A stretch of 64,000 nucleotides of DNA from Tateyamaria omphalii (lineage in GTDB: Bacteria > Pseudomonadota > Alphaproteobacteria > Rhodobacterales > Rhodobacteraceae), in assembly GCF_019802125.1 (NCBI RefSeq), contig NZ_JAHVHT010000001.1, positions 1,178,001-1,242,000 of the forward strand, given 5' to 3'. Made by a program: the position numbers and the translations under genes. Of the stretch, positions 36,310-45,904 are shown piece after piece. Position 1 is the first letter of the stretch. The number at the start of each line of letters is the position of its first letter. The notes below the pieces were generated by a model. That model searched no databases. It had not been told where the DNA came from and saw only the letters and a program-made list of their open reading frames with translations.

Positions 36310-37134
36310 ATGGACCCCAAGACCCTGTTTTCGTTGGAGGGCAAGGTGGCCCTTGTCACCGGTGGTGCGACCGGCATCGGGCGGATGGCCGCCACCGGGC
36401 TGATGATGGCTGGAGCGCGCGTGCTGATCGCGAGCCGCAAGGGCGATGCCTGCGAAGCGGTGGCGGCCGAGTTGAATGCGTTGGACGCGCCCGGATCGGT
36501 CGAGGGTTTTGCAGGTGATCTCGGCAGCGAGGAGGGGATTGCTGAGCTCGTTGCAGAGGTCACGGGTCGCACGGACCACTTGCATATCCTGATGAACAAC
36601 TCCGGCGTGACGTGGGGCGCGCCGATGGGGCAATTCCCTCATGCTGCGTGGGAAAAGGTGATGAATGTGAACGTCGCCGCGATGTTCCACCTGACGCAGT
36701 CGCTGCTGCCTGTCCTGATCAAAAGCGGGACCGCCGATGACCCTGCGCGCGTGGTCAACGTGGGCTCTGTCATGGGAGAGGTGCCGCTGGGAGACGGCGC
36801 TTATTCTTATGCCGCGTCCAAGGCTGCGGTGCTCCACATGACCAAGATCATGGCCAAGGAGCTGGCGCCACACAATGTCACCGTGAATGCGCTGGCACCG
36901 GGGCCTTTCGTGTCGAATATGACGGCGTTTGCGACGGCTGATGAAGACATGCGCGAAAAGGTCGGCGCCGACGTGCCGTTGGGCCGCGTTGGGCGTGACG
37001 AGGATATCGCGGGCTGCATGCAGTTCTTGTGCGGGCGTGGCGGCGCCTATTTGACGGGGGCGGTTCTGCCGGTGTCGGGTGGCGTTCAGGTGATGACCGG
37101 GCCAAACCTCTTCCGTGCGGCCCTGGGCGGATGA
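36310..37134 (+). CDS. Short-chain dehydrogenase/reductase
   Basis: A 274-residue classical SDR with the cofactor loop TGGATGIG (near 18-25), NNSG, and the YAASK active site (Tyr-x-x-x-Lys near 160). Its stop is shared with the next SDR start (ATGA). It may oxidise a 3-hydroxyacyl-CoA or related alcohol given the adjacent SDR and thiolase, but the exact step is inference. Confidence 0.87.
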   Translation: MDPKTLFSLEGKVALVTGGATGIGRMAATGLMMAGARVLIASRKGDACEAVAAELNALDAPGSVEGFAGDLGSEEGIAELVAEVTGRTDHLHILMNNSGVTWGAPMGQFPHAAWEKVMNVNVAAMFHLTQSLLPVLIKSGTADDPARVVNVGSVMGEVPLGDGAYSYAASKAAVLHMTKIMAKELAPHNVTVNALAPGPFVSNMTAFATADEDMREKVGADVPLGRVGRDEDIAGCMQFLCGRGGAYLTGAVLPVSGGVQVMTGPNLFRAALGG

Positions 37135-38015
37135 TCCGCTTCGACGATCATGTTGCGATCGTCACCGGGGCGGGCGCCGGGCTGGGCCGGTCGCACGCGC
37201 TTGGACTGGCATCACGGGGTGCGAAGGTCGTGATCAACGACATGCACGCGGCGGATGAGGTTGTGGCTGAGATCGAGGGTGCCGGAGGCGAAGCGCTCGC
37301 TTTGCCGGCGGATGTCTCCGACGCACGTGCCGTCGCCGACATGGTCGCGCAGGTCATGGACCGCTGGGGCCGGATCGACATTCTGATCAACAATGCAGGC
37401 ATCCTGCGGGACAAGACCTTTGCCAAGATGGACATGGCCGATTTCGCCAAGGTCATCGACGTGCATCTGATGGGCACGGCGCTGTGCTGCCATTCTGTCT
37501 GGCCGATCATGCGGGCGCAGGGCTATGGTCGGATCGTTCTGACGTCGTCCGGGTCGGGGCTCTACGGGAATTTCGGTCAGTCGAACTACGGTGCGGCCAA
37601 GGCGGCGATGGTGGGGCTGATGAATACGCTTCACCTTGAAGGCGCGCGAGACGACATCCGCGTCAACACGCTCGCCCCGACTGCCGCCACGGCCATGACG
37701 GAAGGATTGTTGCCAGACGCGGCCTTTGCGCTTTTGCAGCCGGAAACGATCACTCCCGGCGTGTTGTATCTTGTGAGCAAGGACGCACCGAGCCGCACGA
37801 TTCTGTCGGCGGGCGGAGGCACCTTCGCCGTGACGCAGATCACCGAAACCAAAGGGGCGCTGATTGAGGGTGACATCACGCCGGAAGCTGTAGCGGCTGC
37901 ATGGTCGACGATCACCGACCCGACTGGTGCCGAACCGCTAGAAAACGCATTTGCCCAGACCCGCAAATACGCGCTGCGCGCGGCGAAAGCGCAGGGGGTG
38001 ACGCTTGACTGGTAG
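37131..38015 (+). CDS. Short-chain dehydrogenase (MFE-2/17-beta-HSD4-like)
   Basis: A 294-residue SDR with TGAGAGLGRSHAL for NAD binding, NNAGILRDKTF and the YGAAK catalytic motif, and a C-terminal extension (about 230-294) as in the dehydrogenase part of peroxisomal multifunctional enzyme type 2. It probably oxidises (3R)-hydroxyacyl-CoA. It overlaps the previous SDR and is followed by a thiolase, so the order hydratase (MaoC), dehydrogenase, thiolase of one beta-oxidation branch is represented. Confidence 0.87.
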   Translation: MIRFDDHVAIVTGAGAGLGRSHALGLASRGAKVVINDMHAADEVVAEIEGAGGEALALPADVSDARAVADMVAQVMDRWGRIDILINNAGILRDKTFAKMDMADFAKVIDVHLMGTALCCHSVWPIMRAQGYGRIVLTSSGSGLYGNFGQSNYGAAKAAMVGLMNTLHLEGARDDIRVNTLAPTAATAMTEGLLPDAAFALLQPETITPGVLYLVSKDAPSRTILSAGGGTFAVTQITETKGALIEGDITPEAVAAAWSTITDPTGAEPLENAFAQTRKYALRAAKAQGVTLDW

Positions 38016-38024
38016 TCGCCGATC

Positions 38025-38072
38025 CTTCTTCATTTCGCCAAACAAACCGCGGGGTCCGGGGCAGCGCCCCGG
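38025..38072. repeat. REP-like intergenic element, inverted copy
   Basis: CTTCTTC is followed after 24 bases by a CCGGGGC-AGC-GCCCCGG hairpin. It is the reverse-oriented relative of the 27825-27877 element, located between the SDR and thiolase genes. Confidence 0.45.
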
Positions 38073-38105
38073 TCCTGACTTCTCAACACACAAGGACATC
38101 TGATC

Positions 38106-39302
38106 ATGCGCGACGCTGTTATCGTCTCCACCGCCCGCACGCCCATCGGCAAAGCCTATCGTGGTGCATTCAACGCGACGCCGCCCCAGACGCTGGCCGC
38201 ACACGCCATCGAACATGCGGTCAAGCGGGCGGGACTTGAAGGGGCAGAGGTGCAGGACGTGATCATGGGTGCCGCGCTCCAGCAAGGCCACCAGGCGGGC
38301 AATGTTGCGCGACAGGCGGCGATCCGTGCCGGCCTGCCGGTGACCGTAGCGGGCATGAGCGTGGATCGGCAATGTGCGTCGGGCATGATGGCGATTGCCA
38401 CCGCCTCGAAACAGGTGGTGCATGACGGCATGGACGTGGTTGTGGGCGGGGGTGTCGAGTCCGTCTCGATGGTGCAGACGCAGGAGATGCGGACCCATGC
38501 CGATCCGTGGCTGAAGCAAAACAAGCCCGAGATTTACATGACCATGCTGGAGACTGCCGAGACCGTTGCGGCCCGTTACGGTGTGAGCCGCGAGGCGCAG
38601 GATCGCTATGCGGTCCAGAGCCAGGCGCGCACCGCTGCCGCGCAGGAGGCGGGGAAGTTTGATGATGAGATCGTCCCGCTCTCCACGGTGATGAAGTTTC
38701 AGGACAAGGAAACCAAGGCCATCTCGGAGCACGAGGTGACGCTGGAAAAGGACGAGGGCAACCGGCCCGGTACAACCTATGAAAACGTCGCCGGGCTGAA
38801 GCCGGTTTTTGCGAACGGCATCCATGTGGAGCAGGGTGAATACATCACCGCGGGCAACGCCTCCCAGCTGTCGGATGGCGCATCTGCTGCTGTCGTGATG
38901 GAGGCGTCGATGGCTGAGAAGAAGGGGCTCACGCCACTGGGTCGTTGTGTCGGTGTCATGGCCGCTGGGTGCGAGCCGGATGAGATGGGGATCGGACCCG
39001 TTTTTGCCGTGCCGAAGCTGCTTGAGGCGCATGGGCTGGGCATGGACGACATTGGACTGTGGGAGTTGAACGAGGCGTTTGCGGTTCAGGTGCTCTATTG
39101 CCGCGATACGCTTGGCATTCCGGACGAGTTGTTAAACGTCAACGGTGGGGCGATTTCCATCGGGCACCCGTACGGCATGTCTGGCGCGCGTATGGTCGGT
39201 CATGCGTTGATCGAGGGGAAGCGGCGCGGTGCCAAACATGTGGTTTGTACCATGTGTGTGGGCGGCGGCATGGGTGCTGCTGGCCTGTTCGAGGTGCTGT
39301 GA
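38106..39302 (+). CDS. Acetyl-CoA C-acyltransferase (thiolase)
   Basis: A 398-residue thiolase with the acyl-accepting Cys in [11 protein letters not shown] (near 92), the [10 protein letters not shown] motif, [17 protein letters not shown] with the catalytic His, and [13 protein letters not shown] with the second Cys. It cleaves 3-ketoacyl-CoA to acetyl-CoA (or propionyl-CoA) and a shortened acyl-CoA. It directly follows the SDR pair and precedes a nitronate monooxygenase-like gene whose start overlaps its stop. Confidence 0.92.
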   Translation: MRDAVIVSTARTPIGKAYRGAFNATPPQTLAAHAIEHAVKRAGLEGAEVQDVIMGAALQQGHQAGNVARQAAIRAGLPVTVAGMSVDRQCASGMMAIATASKQVVHDGMDVVVGGGVESVSMVQTQEMRTHADPWLKQNKPEIYMTMLETAETVAARYGVSREAQDRYAVQSQARTAAAQEAGKFDDEIVPLSTVMKFQDKETKAISEHEVTLEKDEGNRPGTTYENVAGLKPVFANGIHVEQGEYITAGNASQLSDGASAAVVMEASMAEKKGLTPLGRCVGVMAAGCEPDEMGIGPVFAVPKLLEAHGLGMDDIGLWELNEAFAVQVLYCRDTLGIPDELLNVNGGAISIGHPYGMSGARMVGHALIEGKRRGAKHVVCTMCVGGGMGAAGLFEVL

Positions 39303-40309
39303 CCGTGGCGCGAGATATGATGGCTGACCGACAGTTGCCTGCCGCGTTGCAGGGCCTGCGCATTCCAATGATTGCGGCACCGTTGTTCATTATTTCAGTT
39401 CCGGAACTCGTTATTGCACAGTGCAAGGCGGGCGTTGTCGGGTCGTTTCCAGCTTTGAATGCGCGCGAGGCCGAAGGCGAGCCGCCGCTGCTGGAGGCTT
39501 GGCTGACGCAGATTTCCGAGGAATTGGGTCGGCACAATCAGGCAAATCCGGACCGGCCTGCCGCACCTTTTGCCGTCAACCAGATCGTGCACCGATCGAA
39601 CGCGCGGCTGGATCGGGATCTGGAGATTTGCGTGCGTCACAAGGTGCCGATCTGGATCACGTCGCTTGGCGCAAGGGTGGAGGTGAACGAAGCCGCCCAT
39701 TCCTGTGGCGGTGTTGTTTTGCACGATATCATCAACAACACCTTTGCCCGCAAAGCCATCGACAAGGGTGCCGATGGTCTGGTTGCAGTGGCGGCCGGGG
39801 CCGGGGGCCATGCAGGACAGCAAAGTCCCTTTGCCCTGGTCCGCGAAATTCGAGAGTGGTTCGATGGCCCTCTCGCTCTGTCGGGAGCCATCGCCAGTGG
39901 TGAAGCCTTGCTGGCCGCGCGTGCCATGGGGGCCGATTTCGGTTATGTTGGGTCCCCATTCATCGCCACGGAGGAGGCGAATGCGGTGCAAGGCTACAAG
40001 GACATGATCGTCGAAAGCGGGGCCGAAGACATCGTGTATTCTTCACTTTTCACCGGGGTCTGGGGCAACTACTTACGCGGATCCGTCGAAGCCGCAGGTA
40101 TGGACCCCGACAACTTGCCGACGGCGGATGCCTCGTCCATGAATTTCTCATCAGGGTCGTCGAAACCCAAGGCGTGGAAAACGATCTGGGGCGCGGGGCA
40201 GGGCATCGGGGCAGTCAAATCCGTTGGCCCCGCTGGGGCCATCGTGGACCGCATGGCCGATGAATATGCCGCTGCCGGTGCACGGCTGGCACAAGAATTC
40301 CCGGGATAA
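39299..40309 (+). CDS. Nitronate monooxygenase/2-nitropropane dioxygenase-like flavoprotein
   Basis: A 336-residue TIM-barrel FMN protein with [10 protein letters not shown] near the start, the [15 protein letters not shown] motif that carries the family catalytic His, and [28 protein letters not shown] for FMN binding. Such enzymes oxidise alkyl nitronates, but many act on unknown substrates. I start at GTG 39299 (GTGA overlap with the thiolase stop, GAGG upstream); ATG 39317 is an alternative. The gap to the next gene is two bases. Confidence 0.82.
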   Translation: MTVARDMMADRQLPAALQGLRIPMIAAPLFIISVPELVIAQCKAGVVGSFPALNAREAEGEPPLLEAWLTQISEELGRHNQANPDRPAAPFAVNQIVHRSNARLDRDLEICVRHKVPIWITSLGARVEVNEAAHSCGGVVLHDIINNTFARKAIDKGADGLVAVAAGAGGHAGQQSPFALVREIREWFDGPLALSGAIASGEALLAARAMGADFGYVGSPFIATEEANAVQGYKDMIVESGAEDIVYSSLFTGVWGNYLRGSVEAAGMDPDNLPTADASSMNFSSGSSKPKAWKTIWGAGQGIGAVKSVGPAGAIVDRMADEYAAAGARLAQEFPG

Positions 40310-40311
40310 TC

Positions 40312-41340
40312 ATGGACACTCAGACACTCGATACCGCTGCCGTTTCGCAATTTCTCAAAGGCAAATTGCCCGGGTTTGATAGTCCCGTTACAGCAACGAA
40401 GTTCACAGGCGGCCAGTCAAATCCGACATTCCTGCTGGAAACCGTGGCAGGCAATTACGTGTTGCGTCGGAAACCGCCCGGGCAGTTGCTGAAGTCCGCA
40501 CATGCGGTCGACCGCGAGTTTCGTGTGCAGCGCGCTTTGTATGGCTCGGACGTGCCAGTCGCGAAGATGCATGTGCTGTGCGAAGATGCGTCGGTCATCG
40601 GGTCTGATTTCTACGTGATGGATCACGTGCCGGGCAGAAACTTCAACGAACCGACGATGGAGGGGCTGACGAACACGGACAGATCGGCTGTGATTGCCGA
40701 CATGAACCGCGTTCTGGCGGCGTTGCACGAGGTCGATGTCGACGCGGTAGGGCTTGGTGACTATGGCCCGCCCGGGCACTATCTTGAACGGCAGGTCGGC
40801 CGCTGGACCAAACAGTATCGCGCCTCTGAAACGCAGGACATTCCGGCCATGAACCGTCTGATCGAACGGTTGGCGGCAGATATGCCGGAGGACGACGGTC
40901 AGCGTACGCTTGTGCACGGAGACTACCGGATCGACAACATGATCTTCGAAGCGGACGGTACTCGGTGTCTTGCCGTGCTGGATTGGGAGCTCAGCACCAT
41001 CGGTCATCCCTATGCTGATCTGGCATCCGTCATCATGCAGTGGCAGTTGCCTGCCGGATCGGAAGGGCGCGGATTGATGGGGGTGGATCGGGCGGCTCTT
41101 GGCCTTCCCAGCGATGCGGAATTTGTGGCGGAATATTGCCAACGCCGCGGTTTGGAGCGCGTCGACCGGTTCGGTTTCTTCGTGGCATTCTGCTTCTTCC
41201 GCATGGGGGCGATCATTCAGGGTGTGCTGAAACGGGCCCTTGACGGAAATGCGTCGAACCCCAAACGGGCGATGCAGCTTGGCGCCTTTGTTCCGGTCTT
41301 CGCAGAGAACGGATTGAAAGCCCTTGAAGCCGATAAATAA
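40312..41340 (+). CDS. Phosphotransferase family protein (APH-type, ACAD10-like)
   Basis: A 342-residue kinase-like protein with the APH fold: LVHGDYRIDNMIF (catalytic Asp loop) and VLDWELSTIGHPYADLA (metal-binding Asp). This group matches the kinase part of human ACAD10/11, thought to phosphorylate 4-hydroxyacyl-CoA before dehydration. It sits with thiolase and dehydrogenase genes, consistent with that use, but there is no acyl-CoA dehydrogenase gene next to it in this window. Confidence 0.8.
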   Translation: MDTQTLDTAAVSQFLKGKLPGFDSPVTATKFTGGQSNPTFLLETVAGNYVLRRKPPGQLLKSAHAVDREFRVQRALYGSDVPVAKMHVLCEDASVIGSDFYVMDHVPGRNFNEPTMEGLTNTDRSAVIADMNRVLAALHEVDVDAVGLGDYGPPGHYLERQVGRWTKQYRASETQDIPAMNRLIERLAADMPEDDGQRTLVHGDYRIDNMIFEADGTRCLAVLDWELSTIGHPYADLASVIMQWQLPAGSEGRGLMGVDRAALGLPSDAEFVAEYCQRRGLERVDRFGFFVAFCFFRMGAIIQGVLKRALDGNASNPKRAMQLGAFVPVFAENGLKALEADK

Positions 41341-41361
41341 CAATTGATTGCAGACTATAGC

Positions 41362-41396
41362 TTATGTGACACATGAAGAGTGGTGTCGTCACATAA
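41362..41396. promoter_or_regulatory. Inverted repeat, candidate operator
   Basis: TTATGTGAC (41362-41370) and GTCACATAA (41388-41396) form a perfect 9-bp dyad with 17 bases between. The left arm itself lies in an ATGTG-A-CACAT palindrome (41364-41374). It lies between the phosphotransferase gene and the second binding-protein gene and could be a binding site for a GntR- or MarR-type repressor. Confidence 0.4.
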
Positions 41397-41524
41397 AGCT
41401 TGCGAACAGATTCAACCTAGACGCTTGACTTATCCTGTACCTGTGCAACGCTGGACCTATCCCGCCTCGCAAACTGGCCCGAAAAAGAGGTCGCTTGGCG
41501 GACCGCGTTCTAGGGAGGAACATC

Positions 41525-42766
41525 ATGCGCACCACGACCATGCTGGGGCTGACGACAGCCCTGACCCTTGCTGCCAGTGCCTTTGCTGCCGGCGCCGACA
41601 CCGTCAAGATCGCCTTTATCGACCCGCTGAGTGGACCGTTTGCCGGGACCGGGACGAACGGCTTGCACCAGTACGAGTTTGCAGCTGAAGAGCTGGTGAA
41701 CAAGAAGGGTGGCGTACTCGACGGCGACATGTTCGAAATCGTCGCCTTTGACAACAAGATCAGTCCAAAGGAATCGCTGATCCAGCTGCAGGTCGCGATT
41801 GACCAGGGCATTCGGTACATCGCGCAGGGCAACTCGTCCGGCGTTGCCAATGCGCTGACCGAAGCCATCAACAAGCACAACCGCCGCAACCCCGACGACC
41901 GGGTGCTGTTTCTGAACTACTCCGCCGTCGATCCGGCGCTGACGAACGACAAGTGCAATTTCTGGCACTTCCGCTTTGACGCCAATGCCGACATCAAGAT
42001 GGACGCGCTGACCGACAGCATTGTCAGCAATGACGAGATCGAAAAGGTCTACATCATCGGTCAGGACTACAGCTTCGGCAAAGCCGTGGCTGCCGCTGCG
42101 GTACGCTATCTGGGTGAGAAAGCGCCCGAGATCGAGATCGTCGGAAACGAGTTGCACCCCATTGGCAAGGTGAAGGATTTCACCCCGTATAGCCGCAAGA
42201 TCGTGGCGTCCGAGGCAGATGCTGTCATCACCGGCAACTGGGGTGCCGACATGGTCGGTCTTGGCAAATCAGTGCTCGAGAACGGGTTTACCGGCCCGAT
42301 TTACACCTACTACGCCGCTGCCGACGGGATCACAGCGGCCTTTGGTGATGCCGGCGTAGGTAGTTTGCGGCTCGTAGCCGAGGGGCAGTTGAATCCGCCG
42401 CCGAACGACCGCGCGTCTGAGTACATTAAGGCGTTCAAGGCGAAGTATCCTGACGGCAACCTCAGCCAGGCGCGTATTACCAACGTGATTGAGATGCTCG
42501 CTAAGGCCATCAACGAAGCAGGTACAGCCGATGATGTCGTGCCGGTTGCCTATGCACTTGCCGGGATGGAGCATGAAAGCCTGTGGGGCGGGAACTTGAT
42601 GATGCGCGAGAGCGATCACCAGTTGATCCAGAACGTACACATCATGGAACACACCAATGATGTTGTATTCGACCACGACAATTCCGGCTTCGGCGTGAAG
42701 GTGGTCAAAACGGTCGAGATGGCCGCGGCAGACAGCCCGACCACCTGCGAGATGCGTCGCCCGTAA
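41525..42766 (+). CDS. Periplasmic substrate-binding protein of the cluster 2 ABC importer
   Basis: A 413-residue type I binding protein. Residues 1-22 form a signal peptide (cut after AFA), followed by VKIAFIDPLSGPFAGTG. It belongs to the LivK/AmiC-like family and is the first gene of a complete second importer (LivH, LivM, LivG, LivF follow). Substrate cannot be read. ATG 41525 follows AGGGAGGAA. The catabolic genes just upstream suggest the substrate feeds them. Confidence 0.86.
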   Translation: MRTTTMLGLTTALTLAASAFAAGADTVKIAFIDPLSGPFAGTGTNGLHQYEFAAEELVNKKGGVLDGDMFEIVAFDNKISPKESLIQLQVAIDQGIRYIAQGNSSGVANALTEAINKHNRRNPDDRVLFLNYSAVDPALTNDKCNFWHFRFDANADIKMDALTDSIVSNDEIEKVYIIGQDYSFGKAVAAAAVRYLGEKAPEIEIVGNELHPIGKVKDFTPYSRKIVASEADAVITGNWGADMVGLGKSVLENGFTGPIYTYYAAADGITAAFGDAGVGSLRLVAEGQLNPPPNDRASEYIKAFKAKYPDGNLSQARITNVIEMLAKAINEAGTADDVVPVAYALAGMEHESLWGGNLMMRESDHQLIQNVHIMEHTNDVVFDHDNSGFGVKVVKTVEMAAADSPTTCEMRRP

Positions 42767-42774
42767 CCAGTACG

Positions 42775-42806
42775 CACGGGGCGTATCCGCGCGCCCCGTG
42801 TTTCTT
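42775..42806 (+). terminator. Intercistronic hairpin after the cluster 2 binding-protein gene
   Basis: CACGGGGCG and CGCCCCGTG pair around an eight-base loop and TTTCTT follows. It occupies the same position as the 10652-10679 hairpin in cluster 1, after the binding-protein gene. Confidence 0.6.
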
Positions 42807-42830
42807 CCTTGGTACATCGGTGGGGAGTTT

Positions 42831-42846
42831 GAGGGGTGAACCCCTC
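42831..42846. repeat. Short G-rich palindrome
   Basis: GAGGGGT and ACCCCTC form a 7-bp hairpin with a two-base loop, between the binding-protein gene and livH. It resembles the elements at 9796-9813 and 21614-21632. Confidence 0.35.
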
Positions 42847-42900
42847 ATTCCCGGAACATGAATCGTGTCGCCGCAAGGCGTCCTTTGGATCACGTGTGAT

Positions 42901-43857
42901 ATGGACCTCATCCTCGTCAATCTCATCGACGGACTTGTCACTGGCCTGTTGCTGTTCATGCTGTCGGCCGGGCTGACCCTCATCTTCTCGATGATGGGCG
43001 TGCTCAACTTCGCTCATGCCAGCTTTTACATGCTCGGTGCATACTTTGCCTTCCAGATCAGCCTCTATCTCGGCTTCTGGATGGGCCTGCTGATCGCGCC
43101 GCTCGTCGTGGGCGTGCTTGGGGCAGGGGTCGAACGCTACGGGCTGAGGCGGGTACACCAGTATGGCCATGTGCCCGAGTTGATCTTTACATTCGGACTG
43201 GCCCTACTGATCGAGGAGTTGGTGCAGTTCATCTGGGGCAAGAACCAGATGCCCTACGCCACGCCTGAGATCCTGCAATTCACCGCCTTCTCCATCGCGG
43301 GCAACTCGATCCCGGCCTACAAAATTTTCATGATCTTCATCTCGGTCGCGATCTTTATCGGGCTGCTTTACGTACTGACACGAACGAGAGTCGGAATGAT
43401 TATCCAGGCGGCACTCACCTATCCCAAAACGGTCGAGGCTTTGGGCCACAATGTGCCGCTCATTTTCATGGGTGTCTTTGGCGTAGGCACCGCATTGGCG
43501 GGCGTTGCCGGTGTGATCGCAGGCCCGGTCTTGGGCACTTTCCCCGGCATGGCCTTCGTTCTAGGCTCTATCGTGTTCGTTACCATTGTCATCGGGGGCC
43601 TCGGCAGCCTGTGGGGTGCACTGGTCGCTTCGCTTCTCATCGGCTGGATCACCACATTTTCCAAAGCGTACAATCTGAGGATGGAGGACCTCCTGACCTG
43701 GCTCGGGTTCACCAAGCCACAGCCGATCTGGGACAGCGCCTGGCGCGACCTGTGGTCCATCACCAGCCCTCAGATTGCTGACATCCTGCCGTACATTCTG
43801 ATGGTGCTGATCCTGATCTTCCGACCCTACGGCCTCTTCGGAAAGCGTGACGCATGA
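42901..43857 (+). CDS. livH: ABC transporter permease LivH (cluster 2)
   Basis: A 318-residue LivH-type permease with the GLTLIFSMMGVLNFAHASFYMLGAYF-type start (residues 20-45) and a VIGGLGSLWGALVAS motif near 235. ATG 42901 is used; the extension to 42865 lies outside the family start and has no ribosome-binding site. It overlaps LivM (ATGA). It forms the membrane channel with LivM. Confidence 0.9.
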   Translation: MDLILVNLIDGLVTGLLLFMLSAGLTLIFSMMGVLNFAHASFYMLGAYFAFQISLYLGFWMGLLIAPLVVGVLGAGVERYGLRRVHQYGHVPELIFTFGLALLIEELVQFIWGKNQMPYATPEILQFTAFSIAGNSIPAYKIFMIFISVAIFIGLLYVLTRTRVGMIIQAALTYPKTVEALGHNVPLIFMGVFGVGTALAGVAGVIAGPVLGTFPGMAFVLGSIVFVTIVIGGLGSLWGALVASLLIGWITTFSKAYNLRMEDLLTWLGFTKPQPIWDSAWRDLWSITSPQIADILPYILMVLILIFRPYGLFGKRDA

Positions 43858-45152
43858 CCGATCAGCTGACCACCGACCCGACCAAACCCGCCCAGCGGAT
43901 GCGTGCAGGATCTTTGACCATCCCGCTGATCCCGTGGGTGCTGGCCGCGGCGTTGGTGATGATCCTGCCGTTCATCTTCACCGCCAATTCCGCCATCACG
44001 ATCATGAACCAGATGGCGATCACCATCATCTTTGCCCTGGCTTACAACATGCTGTTGGGGCAGGGCGGGATGCTGAGTTTCGGTCACGCCGTCTATGCGG
44101 GTGTGGGCGGGTTTGCCTGTGTTCACATCATGAACATGGACGACTTCTTTTCCCAGATCCCGTTGCCGCTGCTACCAGTTTTCGGCGGGTTGATGGGCAT
44201 GGGGCTGGCGACAATCGTGGGCGCTTTTTCAACCCGCAAGGCAGGCACCGTCTTTGCCATGATCTCGCTCGGCGTGGGCGAGTTGATCGCCGCGTGCTCG
44301 GTCATCATCGTTGCCTTCTTCGGGGGTGAGGAGGGTATTTCCGGGGATCGCACCTACGGTATGCCGTTCTTCGGGGTCGAGTTCCTGCAGCAGATCGAGG
44401 TGTATTACCTGATTGCGGCGTGGCTGATGATCTCGGCGGCTCTCATGTATCTCTACTCCCGCACACCATTGGGGCGCATGGCAAACGCTGTGCGCGACAA
44501 CCCGGAACGCGCCGAATTTCTGGGTTATTCGGCACGTTGGGTGCGCTTCTTCTCTTTCGTTGCGTCCGGGTTTTTCGCGGGCGTGGCTGGCGCACTCTTT
44601 GCGATCAACTATGAAATCCTGACCGAAGAGAATCTGAACACCACGCAATCCGGCCTAATCCTGCTTGCGACATTCTTGGGCGGCGTAGGTTTCTTCTTTG
44701 GGCCGATCCTTGGCGCCATCGTATTCACTTTGGTGCAGACCGTGCTGAGCCTGCAAACCGAACTCTGGGCATTCTATCTCGGCATCGTCTTTGTCGTGAC
44801 GGTGATGTTCTTTCCCGGTGGTCTTGCGGGCCTCTTGATGATGCACGTGCCCGCGATGCGTCTCGGCAAGCTGGGTCGGCTGGGCGTACCGTACGTAAAG
44901 ACGCTCGGGGCGGGTGCAATCGGGTGCCTCGGGGCTGCAGCATTGATCGAGATGACCTTCCATTTGCGCCATGCAAGTGCCGGTGATCACAGCATGACCC
45001 TGTACTGGATCACGTTTGAAAGCCACACGATCCTGCCTTGGATCGTGGCCATCGCTGTCACTCTTGTCGGCTTCGGCATTGCGCGCAGGACAGCACCAGC
45101 CTTGGCCGAGGCGTGGAACGACGCCAACACACCGGACGGAGCCCCGAGATGA
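43854..45152 (+). CDS. livM: ABC transporter permease LivM (cluster 2)
   Basis: A 432-residue LivM-type permease with the NMLLGQGGMLSFGHAVYAGVG segment, a cytoplasmic loop GRMANAVRDNPERAEFLGYS and a GVGFFFGPILGA segment. An extra C-terminal region (about 325-432, with one or two further hydrophobic stretches) is absent in typical LivM. Its last codons overlap livG by four bases (ATGA). Confidence 0.88.
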   Translation: MTDQLTTDPTKPAQRMRAGSLTIPLIPWVLAAALVMILPFIFTANSAITIMNQMAITIIFALAYNMLLGQGGMLSFGHAVYAGVGGFACVHIMNMDDFFSQIPLPLLPVFGGLMGMGLATIVGAFSTRKAGTVFAMISLGVGELIAACSVIIVAFFGGEEGISGDRTYGMPFFGVEFLQQIEVYYLIAAWLMISAALMYLYSRTPLGRMANAVRDNPERAEFLGYSARWVRFFSFVASGFFAGVAGALFAINYEILTEENLNTTQSGLILLATFLGGVGFFFGPILGAIVFTLVQTVLSLQTELWAFYLGIVFVVTVMFFPGGLAGLLMMHVPAMRLGKLGRLGVPYVKTLGAGAIGCLGAAALIEMTFHLRHASAGDHSMTLYWITFESHTILPWIVAIAVTLVGFGIARRTAPALAEAWNDANTPDGAPR

Positions 45153-45904
45153 CTGCCGCATTGGAAATGGACGGGCTGAAGAAGTCCTTTGGCAAGACCG
45201 AGATCATTCGGGGCGTCGATCTGAAGATCGGCAAGGGCGAGCGGCACGCGATCATCGGACCCAATGGCGCGGGCAAATCCACGCTGTTCAACCTGATCAC
45301 CGGGCGTTTCCCGCAGACGGAGGGTGCGATCCGGTTGCATGGGCAAGACCTTGCGGGCAAGGCCCCGTTCCAGATCAACCGCATGGGGCTCAGCCGGTCA
45401 TTTCAGATCACCAACATCTTTCCCAAGATGTCGGTGTTCGAAAACGTGCGCTGTTCACTGCTGTGGTCGATGGGCTACCGCTACAACTTCTGGTCGATGG
45501 TCGGGCGGTCCCGCGCATTGACAGAGGGAACGGACGAGATCCTTGACCAGATCAACCTGACCGCCCGTCGCGATCTGCCTGCTGGCGTGCTGAGCTATGC
45601 CGAACAACGCGCGCTTGAGATTGGGATCACCATCGCGGGTGGCGCGAATGTTATCATGCTGGATGAACCCACGGCTGGCATGAGCCATTCGGAGACTGAC
45701 TACATTGTCGACCTGATCCGTACCGTGACGGAGGGGAAGACGTTGATCATGGTGGAACATGACATGGGCGTTGTCTTTGGCCTCGCCGATCAGATCAGCG
45801 TCTTGGTCTATGGCGAGATCATCGCCACCGGCACGCCGGAAGCCGTGCGCGCCAACCCGAAGGTGCAGGAAGCCTACCTTGGCGAAGCATTGGAGGCGCA
45901 CTGA
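45149..45904 (+). CDS. livG: ABC transporter ATP-binding protein LivG (cluster 2)
   Basis: A 251-residue ATPase with Walker A GPNGAGKS (near 38-45), Walker B VIMLDEPTAGMSH and the switch segment IMVEHDMGVVFGLADQI. The signature region reads LSYAEQRALEIGI, the variant form usual in LivG (SYxxQR). Starts at ATG 45149, overlapping livM, and shares one base (TGATG) with livF. Confidence 0.9.
   Translation: MTAALEMDGLKKSFGKTEIIRGVDLKIGKGERHAIIGPNGAGKSTLFNLITGRFPQTEGAIRLHGQDLAGKAPFQINRMGLSRSFQITNIFPKMSVFENVRCSLLWSMGYRYNFWSMVGRSRALTEGTDEILDQINLTARRDLPAGVLSYAEQRALEIGITIAGGANVIMLDEPTAGMSHSETDYIVDLIRTVTEGKTLIMVEHDMGVVFGLADQISVLVYGEIIATGTPEAVRANPKVQEAYLGEALEAH

Noticed and set aside
37938-39032. 364-residue minus-strand frame over the thiolase gene
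   Set aside because: Shadow of the thiolase; the plus frame has all catalytic residues.
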